Positions 7,530 through 14,375 of a DNA stretch of 14,675 nt are shown in pieces; position 1 is the first letter of the stretch; each line of letters starts with the position of its first letter. This DNA comes from Bacteroidota bacterium (GTDB taxonomy: Bacteria; Bacteroidota; Bacteroidia; UBA7662; CANHCV01). Under the pieces are notes generated by a model. The model did no database searches, was not told the origin of the DNA, and worked only from the letters and a program-made list of their open reading frames with translations. Position numbers and translations under genes: made by a program. The stretch spans positions 1 through 14,675 of the forward strand of contig JAIYBD010000142.1 in assembly GCA_027488715.1 (NCBI GenBank), written 5' to 3'.

Positions 7530-8921
7530 ATGAGCGTTGTTTCTCAATTTTTGAAGGAATCGGATGGAAAAGCTTTCGATTCGGAACACCGAAGAAAAAT
7601 CCAATTCAACATTGGAAAATACGATCATTCGGTCGAAATTGGGAAAGCCCTGATCAAGGATTTACCGTATTTGCGAAAAAAAACCAATTACATCAAGTGG
7701 AAATCCATCGAAAACCTTGAAGCGTACTTATTGGAATTTGAGCGGAATTTCACTGCTCGCGGCGGAAAAGTGATCTGGGCTCGAAATGCCGACGAAGCAA
7801 ATACCGAGATTTTAAGAATCTTTCAAAAGCATCAAGCCTCACAAGCAGTAAAGTCTAAATCCATGGTGACCGAGGAAATTCACCTCAACCAAGCCATGAA
7901 GGACCATGGAATCGATGTTCTCGAAACCGATTTGGGTGAGTTTATCGTTCAGTTGCGTAACGAAGCACCCTACCACATTGTAACTCCGGCCATGCACCTT
8001 TCCAAGGAAGATGTTGCGCTTACGTTCCATGAAAAATTTGGATTGCCCATCAATTCTACTCCTCAAGAAATTGCTGCTTATGCTCGAAAAGTCCTTCGCG
8101 ATAAATATTTGGAATCGGCGATTGGAATTACGGGGGTAAATTTTTTGTTGGCCAAAGAAGGAGCGATGGCAATGACGGAAAACGAAGGCAATGGCCGTTT
8201 GTCTTTCGGGTACCCCAAAGTTCACATTGCCATTGCGGGAATTGAGAAAATCATTCCTTCCATGAACGATTTGAATCTGTTCTGGCCCATGTTAGGCATT
8301 CATGGCACAGGGCAGTTTGTAACGGTTTATAACTCCCTCGTTTTTGGCCCGAAACAGAGCAAAGAATCCGATGGACCCGAAGAAATGTATGTCATTTTGC
8401 TCGATAACGGACGAACAGATATTCTTTCTAAGCCTCATGCTCGTCAGTCTTTGTACTGCATTCGTTGTGGAGCTTGCCTTAATGCGTGCCCCGTTTACAA
8501 GAATATTGGTGGTCACACCTATGGAACTACCTATGCGGGGCCTATCGGTGCTGTTATTTCTCCCCATCTCAATGGAATGCAGGAATCAGGGCATTTAAGT
8601 TACGCATCTTCTTTGTGCGGAAACTGCACTGAGGTATGTCCTGTGAACATTGAACTTCACAAAATATTGTTAACCAATCGAAAGGAATACGTTGAAAATC
8701 AATTTGCTACCTCAACGGAACGGTTAACCTGGAAAATTTGGAAAAAAGCCATGCTGAATCGGACGTGGATGAATCAAGGTTCGGCTTCGGTGAAAAATTT
8801 CGTCTTCCGAAATTTAGCAAAATCCGTTTGGGGAAATCGACGCAATCCGATTCATTTTTCAGAAATGTCGTTCCATGAATTATGGAAGGCAGAGCGAGGA
8901 TTTCAGGATGAAAATTCTTGA
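7530..8921 (+). CDS. lutB: LutB/LldF-type iron-sulfur protein (lactate utilization), without LutA or LutC alongside
   Basis: This 463-residue cytoplasmic protein matches LutB/LldF. An N-terminal LUD domain spans about residues 70-300, with the conserved GITGVNFLLAKEGAMAMTEN stretch at 199-218. It is followed by ferredoxin-like motifs with Cys310, 313, 316 and 320 (CxxCxxCxxxCP) and Cys363, 366 and 370 (CxxCxxxCP), and a C-terminal tail. In Bacillus, LutA, LutB and LutC together oxidise L-lactate to pyruvate, with LutB as the electron-carrying subunit. Here the ATG follows the peptidase TAA with no gap, but neither LutA (two CCG domains) nor LutC (a single LUD domain) is adjacent, so the lactate role is inferred from family only. 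The last 19 bases overlap the end of the opposite-strand CoA-transferase gene, and no intrinsic terminator is visible beyond the stop. Confidence 0.86.
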   Translation: MSVVSQFLKESDGKAFDSEHRRKIQFNIGKYDHSVEIGKALIKDLPYLRKKTNYIKWKSIENLEAYLLEFERNFTARGGKVIWARNADEANTEILRIFQKHQASQAVKSKSMVTEEIHLNQAMKDHGIDVLETDLGEFIVQLRNEAPYHIVTPAMHLSKEDVALTFHEKFGLPINSTPQEIAAYARKVLRDKYLESAIGITGVNFLLAKEGAMAMTENEGNGRLSFGYPKVHIAIAGIEKIIPSMNDLNLFWPMLGIHGTGQFVTVYNSLVFGPKQSKESDGPEEMYVILLDNGRTDILSKPHARQSLYCIRCGACLNACPVYKNIGGHTYGTTYAGPIGAVISPHLNGMQESGHLSYASSLCGNCTEVCPVNIELHKILLTNRKEYVENQFATSTERLTWKIWKKAMLNRTWMNQGSASVKNFVFRNLAKSVWGNRRNPIHFSEMSFHELWKAERGFQDENS

Positions 8922-10009
8922 CGAATTAAGTCGGAATGTTCGCCCAATTTGGGTGGTGGAGATAAGTTGAAATCTGATTTTGCAGGTCCACGCCAATGTG
9001 AAAAATCACCCGACTTTTGGATAAAATCAGATACTTTGGTGTCGGACAAGGCTTCTGAAACGGTTAATACAGGTGCAATCGGCAATTTTTTTGTTTGAAG
9101 AAGTAAAATCCATTCCTCCCTTAGTTTTGCTGAAAATACTTGTTGAAGTTGCTGGTTGATTTCTTTTCGGTTTTTTACTCGATCAGCATTATGGGTCCAA
9201 TGATTTGGAATTTCTATTCCAAGTAATTCTGCCAGAAGTTGGAAATGGTGGTCAGACCCGATGGCAAGCACGAAGGGGGCATTGTTAGCATCTCTAAAAA
9301 TGGAGCCGTAGGGCACGATGTTGGGATGTTCTGAACCCATGGGCTGTGGATCAAAACCGGCATTTAACCAAGCGGATGCTTGGTTCGTTAGCGATTGCAA
9401 GGCTACTTCCCAAAGTGAAACGTCGATGGCAGCACCCTTTTGATGAATATTTCGGTCGATCAAGGCCAAAAGGGTTTTTTGAATCAAATGATGTGCAGCC
9501 AATACATCGATTAGAGCTACGGGCATTTTGTGAAAATCGTCGGTTGAATTTCCATTGATGAACATAAATCCGCTTTCAGCTTGTAAAAGAGCATCGTATC
9601 CCACCCTGGGGTCGTTTTTTCCATATGCTGAAATGGAGGCGACAATGGCTTTGGGTTGAAGGGCATGAAGGTGTTGCGGGGTGAGTTTAAACTTCTCCTC
9701 ATCGCCCGGTTTGAACGAGGTAATGATCAAGTCGGATTGGGCGATGATGTTTTGCAATATGGTTTGATCTGCTTCAGACGAATAATCTAAAATAACGGAT
9801 TCTTTTCCGGCGTTGATCCAAGAAAAATAACTCGGTCGGTCGTTGTTTGGATCTTCGGTGGGTAATTTCCACGACCGGGTAACATCGCCCAATGGACTTT
9901 CTACTTTAATGACCCGTGCCCCCAATTGGGCGAAAAAGTAACCGACCGACGGCCCTGCGAGAACGTTGGCCAATTCCAACACGGTGAAGGCCGACCAATC
10001 AAATCCCAT
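8903..10009 (-). CDS. Class III (CaiB/BaiF, formyl-CoA-transferase-like) CoA-transferase
   Basis: The family moves coenzyme A between an acyl-CoA and a free acid through an aspartyl-CoA thioester on an intertwined dimer. This copy has 368 residues, slightly short of the usual 380-430. Seen: the opening strand FTVLELANVLAGPSVG at 8-23; LGARVIKVESPLGD at 29-42; the GYDALLQAESGFM stretch at 137-149; the probable catalytic Asp168 in PVALIDVLAAHH (163-174), matching Asp169 of formyl-CoA transferase; and EHPNIVPYG at 227-235. Alpha-methylacyl-CoA racemase belongs to the same superfamily, but the surrounding motifs fit a transferase better. The ATG shares one base with the udk stop (TAATG arrangement), so translation is probably coupled. 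The substrate acid is not deducible. The 3' end overlaps lutB by 19 bp on the other strand. Confidence 0.88.
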   Translation of the reverse strand: MGFDWSAFTVLELANVLAGPSVGYFFAQLGARVIKVESPLGDVTRSWKLPTEDPNNDRPSYFSWINAGKESVILDYSSEADQTILQNIIAQSDLIITSFKPGDEEKFKLTPQHLHALQPKAIVASISAYGKNDPRVGYDALLQAESGFMFINGNSTDDFHKMPVALIDVLAAHHLIQKTLLALIDRNIHQKGAAIDVSLWEVALQSLTNQASAWLNAGFDPQPMGSEHPNIVPYGSIFRDANNAPFVLAIGSDHHFQLLAELLGIEIPNHWTHNADRVKNRKEINQQLQQVFSAKLREEWILLLQTKKLPIAPVLTVSEALSDTKVSDFIQKSGDFSHWRGPAKSDFNLSPPPKLGEHSDLIRQEFSS

Positions 10010-10632
10010 TATGCTCGTTTTAGATGTGCAGTTAAGTGATCAATGACCATTTGAAGGCACAAATCGTAACTTTTAATGTTATGAATAACCAAATCAGCTT
10101 CGTATTTGTAAGGCTCTAAAAATTCTCGATAACTGGGAAGAACGTGGTTGTTCCATTGATAAACTAACCAATCGGCTTCCAATCCACGTTCTGCCTGATC
10201 TCGTTTTAATCGTCGTTCCCACATCACTTCTTCGGTGGAATCGATGTAAATTTTGAGATCTAAATTATTTCTGATTTCTTCATTGTGAAAGATGAATAAT
10301 CCTTCCATGATGATGATGGGGGAAGGTTCAACCACAATGGTTTTGGGTTCCGCATCTTTGTTGTTGAACGTGTATTCCAAATAAGAAACACTTTTCCCCG
10401 ATTTAATGGCATTCAAGTCGTTCTGAAATCGAACCATATCAATGCTTTCCGGCAAATCAAAATGGGGATGTCCTTCCGGATCTCGGGGTTGGAAGTCGAG
10501 CGGTTTGTAATAGTTATCTTGAGAAATAACCGAAAGCTCATGTTGTGAGAAAATATCGCGCAAGCGGTGTACAAAAGATGTTTTTCCAGAGGCGCTGCAC
10601 CCTGTGATACCGATAATATAAGGTTGTTCCAT
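10009..10632 (-). CDS. udk: Uridine kinase
   Basis: Uridine kinase phosphorylates uridine and cytidine to UMP and CMP in pyrimidine salvage. This cytoplasmic protein of 207 residues has the usual length. Seen: P-loop GCSASGKT at 11-18; QDNYYK at 38-43 followed by the DPEGHPHFDLPESID region (51-65), which binds nucleoside; MEGLFIF at 109-115, with the conserved Glu; and the lid RRLKRDQAERG at 140-150. I chose ATG 10632 because it starts just before the first strand of the kinase fold. An upstream in-frame TTG at 10653 falls inside a terminator hairpin loop. The start codon sits only 2 nt after that terminator's T tract and has no usable ribosome-binding site before it. Phosphoribulokinase is a superfamily relative, but the motifs and size indicate Udk. 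The downstream partner is a CoA-transferase, sharing one base. Confidence 0.92.
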   Translation of the reverse strand: MEQPYIIGITGCSASGKTSFVHRLRDIFSQHELSVISQDNYYKPLDFQPRDPEGHPHFDLPESIDMVRFQNDLNAIKSGKSVSYLEYTFNNKDAEPKTIVVEPSPIIIMEGLFIFHNEEIRNNLDLKIYIDSTEEVMWERRLKRDQAERGLEADWLVYQWNNHVLPSYREFLEPYKYEADLVIHNIKSYDLCLQMVIDHLTAHLKRA

Positions 10633-10634
10633 AC

Positions 10635-10665
10635 AAAAAAAAAGCTTCCTCAACGAGGAAGCCTT
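10635..10665 (-). terminator. Intrinsic terminator between the small membrane-protein gene and udk
   Basis: Read on the minus strand, GCTTCCTC, loop GTT and GAGGAAGC form an 8-bp perfect GC-rich stem (10644-10662), followed by nine T residues (10643-10635). One G-U and two A-U pairs can extend the stem into the T tract. It begins about 20 bases after the stop of the 71-residue gene, so it should end that transcript. The T tract stops 2 nt before the udk ATG, so udk expression would need read-through or a promoter I cannot see. Confidence 0.86.
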
Positions 10666-10683
10666 GTAGTTAGGTCAAACAAA

Positions 10684-10899
10684 TTATTTGTTATTTTTTT
10701 CTTTGATGCTTTTGTATGCTCCTTGAGCAATTACGTAGCTAGCAACAAATCCCAAAACCATCATGATCAAAGGCCAAGTGTAATTGCCATTGTAGCTCTG
10801 TTGGAAATATTTTTGAGGATCCAACGCCGTTAAAACGATGAATGTTAGCACGGTAATGCAAGTGATGATGGTGATAATCCAAGGAGTTGAAGTTTTCAT
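10684..10899 (-). CDS. Small membrane protein of unknown function (71 residues, two helices)
   Basis: I do not recognise the family. The protein has two hydrophobic segments likely to span the inner membrane (about residues 7-26 and 42-62), separated by a short polar loop containing Asp, Lys, Gln and Tyr and closed by a Lys-rich tail at 64-71. Both ends would probably lie in the cytoplasm by the positive-inside rule. Support for a real gene: a complete promoter match (10914-10943) just upstream, a strong terminator just downstream, a sensible ATG, and a clear membrane-protein composition. An overlapping minus-strand frame at 10739-10966 lacks such features. It lies between the symporter and udk on the same strand, but its own signals suggest separate expression. 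No catalytic motif is visible, so no function is proposed. Confidence 0.68.
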   Translation of the reverse strand: MKTSTPWIITIITCITVLTFIVLTALDPQKYFQQSYNGNYTWPLIMMVLGFVASYVIAQGAYKSIKEKNNK

Positions 10900-10913
10900 T
10901 GGTATTTTTTTTA

Positions 10914-10943
10914 CAAAAATAAGGAAGAAATGTTAGGTTGCAA
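10914..10943 (-). promoter_or_regulatory. Bacteroidota-type promoter for the small membrane-protein gene
   Basis: On the minus strand, TTG (10943-10941), a 19-base spacer and TATTTTTG (10921-10914) fit the phylum consensus TTG-N17-23-TAnnTTTG at both elements. Transcription would begin only several bases before the ATG at 10899, giving a nearly leaderless mRNA. The -33 element lies inside the last codons of the symporter gene. Confidence 0.68.
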
Positions 10944-12387
10944 GGCTTTTTTTGCTTCCCAACCACAATCCTAGAAAGGTGATGGCCGCGTTAATCAATA
11001 GGATTTCATAGCCAAATTGGTATCCACCCAAAAGGTCGAGTTTTTTTGCTAAGATATCGGACAGAAAATAGCAGATGGCCGGACTTAAAATAGCCATAAC
11101 AGGCGCAAAAATGGGAGTTAACTTCCTCCTTGTGAATATTCCAAATGCAAATAAGCCAAGAAGTGGGCCATAAGTAAACCCTGCAATTTTGATGATTAAA
11201 TCGATGATGGTTTTATTATCGATGCGATAGAAGATCAATAAACAAACAAAAAACAAGGCGGTAAAGCCTAAATGTACCCAGCGACGAATTTTTGTTTTCT
11301 GTTCTTCGGTGTAATTTTTATGGTTGAATTGCAACAGATCAATGCAAAAAGATGCGGTTAGGGCTGTAATGGCACCATCGGCACTCGGAAACAAAGCCGA
11401 AACCAAGGCAACAAGAAAAATTAATCCCAGAATTGGAGGTAAATGCTGAAGAGCTACGGTAGGGAAGAGGGCATCACCGCTCGCATTAATGCCCAATTCA
11501 CTTCCATAGATGGTTAAAATGGCCCCTAAAAAGACAAAAAGGAAATTGACAAACAAAAGGGTACTGGCGAAAACCAACATGTTCTTTTGGGAATCTTTCA
11601 ATGTTTTCACTGAAATGTTTTTTTGCATCATTTCCTGGTCTAAACCAGTCATGGCAATGGTGGTAAAGAACCCTCCCAGCAAATGCTTCAACCAAAAAGA
11701 AGGAGTGTGGTAATCGGTATTAATCCAAAAATCGAGTTGAACTTCTTTAATTTGAGACCAGATGGAAGTGGTGCTTTCAAGTTTACCACCAACGAAAAAG
11801 GTACATGCTACCAATCCCAAAAGCATTAAGGTTGTTTGAAGCGTATCGGTCCAAACGATGGTTTTTACTCCTCCTTTGAACGTGTACGCCAAAATCATGA
11901 GTAAAATGATGATGGATGTTGCCGCAAAATGCAAACCTAAGTCGTTGAAAATAAAAGTTTGCAGAATTGCAATAACCAAGTACAAGCGAGCGGTTGCTCC
12001 CAAAGTTCGGCTGATGATGAAAACCGTTGCTCCGGTTTGGTAAGGAAGGGTTCCGAAACGTTCTTTGAGGTAATGGTAAATGCTGGTTACGTTCAAGCGA
12101 TAATATAGGGGCAATAAAATGTAGGCCACTGCAAAATATCCCAAAAAGAACCCCAAAACCACCATCATGTAGGTGAATCCACCTTTGGCAACTCCTCCCG
12201 GTACCGAAACAAAAGTTACCCCACTGAGGGAGGTGCCAATCATGCCGAATGCAACTAACCACCACGAAGAATTTTTGTTTCCAATAAAATAGCCTTGATT
12301 GTCGGTTCCTTTGGCTGTACGAAGGCTTACCCAAAAAAGAATAAGGAAGTATATACCTAATACCGAGGCTAAAATGAAGGCATTCAT
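10933..12387 (-). CDS. Sodium:solute symporter family (SSF) transporter
   Basis: This 484-residue inner-membrane protein has about 13 hydrophobic segments, as expected for the SSF family, which couples sodium entry to uptake of sugars, amino acids, vitamins or organic acids. Seen: a first helix at about 3-20 followed by GYFIGNKNSSWW (32-43), the family's short cytoplasmic link before helix 2; the SSF signature region YTFKGGVKTIVWTDTLQT at 168-185; TGLDQEMMQKN at 247-257; and the Ser/Asp-rich helix VSALFPSADGAITALTAS (329-346), where members form the second sodium site. The ATG overlaps the transketolase stop as ATGA, so the two are probably translationally coupled, and the substrate may feed sugar metabolism. 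That is inference: residues alone do not identify the substrate. No terminator separates it from the next gene. Confidence 0.88.
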   Translation of the reverse strand: MNAFILASVLGIYFLILFWVSLRTAKGTDNQGYFIGNKNSSWWLVAFGMIGTSLSGVTFVSVPGGVAKGGFTYMMVVLGFFLGYFAVAYILLPLYYRLNVTSIYHYLKERFGTLPYQTGATVFIISRTLGATARLYLVIAILQTFIFNDLGLHFAATSIIILLMILAYTFKGGVKTIVWTDTLQTTLMLLGLVACTFFVGGKLESTTSIWSQIKEVQLDFWINTDYHTPSFWLKHLLGGFFTTIAMTGLDQEMMQKNISVKTLKDSQKNMLVFASTLLFVNFLFVFLGAILTIYGSELGINASGDALFPTVALQHLPPILGLIFLVALVSALFPSADGAITALTASFCIDLLQFNHKNYTEEQKTKIRRWVHLGFTALFFVCLLIFYRIDNKTIIDLIIKIAGFTYGPLLGLFAFGIFTRRKLTPIFAPVMAILSPAICYFLSDILAKKLDLLGGYQFGYEILLINAAITFLGLWLGSKKSLAT

Positions 12388-14327
12388 GCGTTCTGAAGGT
12401 AATGATCTATTTTCAGCGCTACTTTTTCTGCCGTGAATCCGAAGTGATCCGCCAAAACATTTCCAGGGCCGGATGCTCCGAACGTATCAATGCCAATGTT
12501 CAAACCGTTCATGCCTGTAAATTTCTGCCAGCCCAAGGTGCAACCGGCTTCAATTGAAATTCTTTTTGAAGTAGCTGGAGATAGAATTTCGTTGCGGTAA
12601 ACCTCGTCCTGTTCCCAGAAAAGCTCCCAACATGGGATAGAAACCACTCGAATATTTCCAGCGAAATCTAACTTTTGGGCAGCTTCCATGGCAACGTGAA
12701 CTTCAGAACCGGTTGAAAAAACAATGGCATCTGCAGTTTGTCCCGGTTTTGTTTCAAACTTGATGAATGCGCCTTTTTCTACAGCTACAGAACCTTCTAA
12801 CGTAGGAACGTTCTGACGAGTTAAAGCGATTAAACTTGGCCGATGGGTTTCTTTGAAATATTGGTTCATGCAGGCCAAGGTCTCGCGCGCATCAGCTGGG
12901 CGGAAAACCAATAAATTGGGAATAGCGCGCAAGCTCATCAAGTGCTCGATGGGTTGGTGGGTGGGGCCGTCTTCCCCAACGAAAAAAGAATCGTGGGTAA
13001 AAACATGCAAGGTTTGTGCCTCTTGAATTCCACTCATGCGGATGGCATTTCTGGAATAATCGGCAAACGTTAAAAAGGTGGCTCCAAAGGAATGCATTCC
13101 TCCGTAAAGCGACATTCCGTTTTGAATACAAGCCATCGAAAATTCGCGAACACCGAAAGCAATGTTTCGGCCTAACCGATTCTCTTTGGTAAATTCACCT
13201 ACTTTTTTGGCAAATCCTTCGGTATTGTTAGAGGGTTCCAAATCGGCCGAACCTCCCATTAAATTGGGGGCAACATCGGCGGCTAGTTCCAAAACCATTC
13301 CAAACGCTTTGCGGGTGGCCATGCTTTCTCCAACAGGGAAATCCATGTTCATTTCTGGTACTGCCGAGAAAAGTGAAGCAACCTTTGGGTGATTTTGATA
13401 GGCTTGAATCCAGCGCTCTGCTTCTTCGTTGAAAACATTGAAGTGGCTGGAGAAGCGCTGGTACGTTGATTCCGAAACTTGAAAGAACTTCTCTGGATCT
13501 AAGCTCAACTTTGATTTTGTTGCTGCAATTTCCTCAGGCTTTAATGGTTCACCATGGGTTTTGTGAGATCCTTCCATGGAGGCGGTACCTTTTGCAATCG
13601 TGGTATTTCCAATGATCAATAGAGGTTGATTTCGTTGGGTTTGAGCATGATCTAAGCAAGCGCGAATGGCAACATGGTCGTGTCCGTCGATGGTTCGAAC
13701 TTCCCAACCGATAGCTTGAAACAGCATTTCGAAATTGGTGGAATCGGAACGTGATGTTTTTCCTGAAATTTGAATATCGTTTTTATCGTAAAACACCACC
13801 AAGTTATCCAACGCTTGGTGCCCAGCGATGGCTGCCGTACCGATGGCTACGCTTTCTTGTAAATCGCCATCGCCTACCAAAACATAAATTTTATTGCGTA
13901 AAACATCTGAACCCAATACAGCTTCTTGATGTTTTTCCGCCATGGCCATACCAACTGCCATTGAAATTCCTTGTCCTAACGGGCCAGTGGTGGCCTCAAC
14001 GCCGGGAGTGAGGTGAACTTCGGGGTGTCCGGGGGTTAAACTTCCCAACTGTCGGAAATTTTTTAGTTCCTTCATTTCCAATAAACCCATCAAATGCAGC
14101 ATGGAATATTGCAGCATGGATTCGTGACCAGCGGAAAGAATGAATCGATCTCGGTTGTGCCATTTGGGGTATTTTGGAGCGAAGCGTAAATAATCCATGT
14201 GAAGGATGGTCACGAAATCGGCGGATGAGAATGCTCCTCCTGGGTGTCCGGAATTGGCGCTGCGGGTAGCGTCCATGATCAATCCTTTTACTTCATTGAT
14301 CACTTGGAAATCGATGTTATTCGACAT
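12384..14327 (-). CDS. tkt: Transketolase
   Basis: This thiamine-diphosphate enzyme moves two-carbon units between ketose and aldose phosphates in the non-oxidative pentose phosphate pathway. It is a full single-chain enzyme of 647 residues with three domains: diphosphate-binding (about 1-320), pyrimidine-binding (about 330-500) and C-terminal. Seen: SGHPGG (His28), TPGHPE (His101), ThDP motif GDG at 152-154 with Asn175 closing it, THGEP (His258), GVREF with the catalytic Glu395, HDSFFVGEDGPTHQP at 445-459, TRQNVP, and the phosphate-binding GASG near the end. The ThDP loop reads GDGDLQE rather than the more usual GDGCLME, which marks a subgroup rather than a defect. Split N/C transketolases and DXS are excluded by length and motifs. 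ATG 14327 lies 19 bases after a -7 promoter match. The symporter gene overlaps the stop by 4 bp. Confidence 0.95.
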   Translation of the reverse strand: MSNNIDFQVINEVKGLIMDATRSANSGHPGGAFSSADFVTILHMDYLRFAPKYPKWHNRDRFILSAGHESMLQYSMLHLMGLLEMKELKNFRQLGSLTPGHPEVHLTPGVEATTGPLGQGISMAVGMAMAEKHQEAVLGSDVLRNKIYVLVGDGDLQESVAIGTAAIAGHQALDNLVVFYDKNDIQISGKTSRSDSTNFEMLFQAIGWEVRTIDGHDHVAIRACLDHAQTQRNQPLLIIGNTTIAKGTASMEGSHKTHGEPLKPEEIAATKSKLSLDPEKFFQVSESTYQRFSSHFNVFNEEAERWIQAYQNHPKVASLFSAVPEMNMDFPVGESMATRKAFGMVLELAADVAPNLMGGSADLEPSNNTEGFAKKVGEFTKENRLGRNIAFGVREFSMACIQNGMSLYGGMHSFGATFLTFADYSRNAIRMSGIQEAQTLHVFTHDSFFVGEDGPTHQPIEHLMSLRAIPNLLVFRPADARETLACMNQYFKETHRPSLIALTRQNVPTLEGSVAVEKGAFIKFETKPGQTADAIVFSTGSEVHVAMEAAQKLDFAGNIRVVSIPCWELFWEQDEVYRNEILSPATSKRISIEAGCTLGWQKFTGMNGLNIGIDTFGASGPGNVLADHFGFTAEKVALKIDHYLQNA

Positions 14328-14345
14328 GAAATGGGGAATTTTTTA

Positions 14346-14353
14346 CAAAGGTA
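14346..14353 (-). promoter_or_regulatory. Candidate promoter -7 element for transketolase
   Basis: On the minus strand TACCTTTG matches TAnnTTTG exactly and is the same octamer seen before clpC. It lies in the 48-base gap between the PAP2 stop and the transketolase ATG and predicts a leader of about a dozen bases. No good TTG -33 element is seen at 17-23 bases upstream. Confidence 0.6.
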
Positions 14354-14375
14354 GTGGGAAAAGTTTTTTTCCTTT

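Noticed and set aside
7839..8225. 128-residue open frame antisense to lutB
   Set aside because: It lies fully inside the LUD-domain coding region, shows no family motif and has no promoter-like element ahead of it.
8943..8953. Palindrome CCCAATTTGGG just beyond the lutB stop as a possible terminator
   Set aside because: The loop is too small, no T tract follows on either strand, and the bases encode a proline-rich stretch of the CoA-transferase.
10739..10966. 75-residue minus-strand frame overlapping the 71-residue membrane-protein gene
   Set aside because: Its start would lie upstream of the promoter elements, and its composition (His runs, no coherent helices) fits a shadow frame.
11783..12334. 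183-residue open frame on the minus strand, overlapping the SSF symporter gene
   Set aside because: It is a different frame inside a gene with clear SSF motifs and membrane segments. Its own product is rich in His, Arg and Trp with no recognisable domain.
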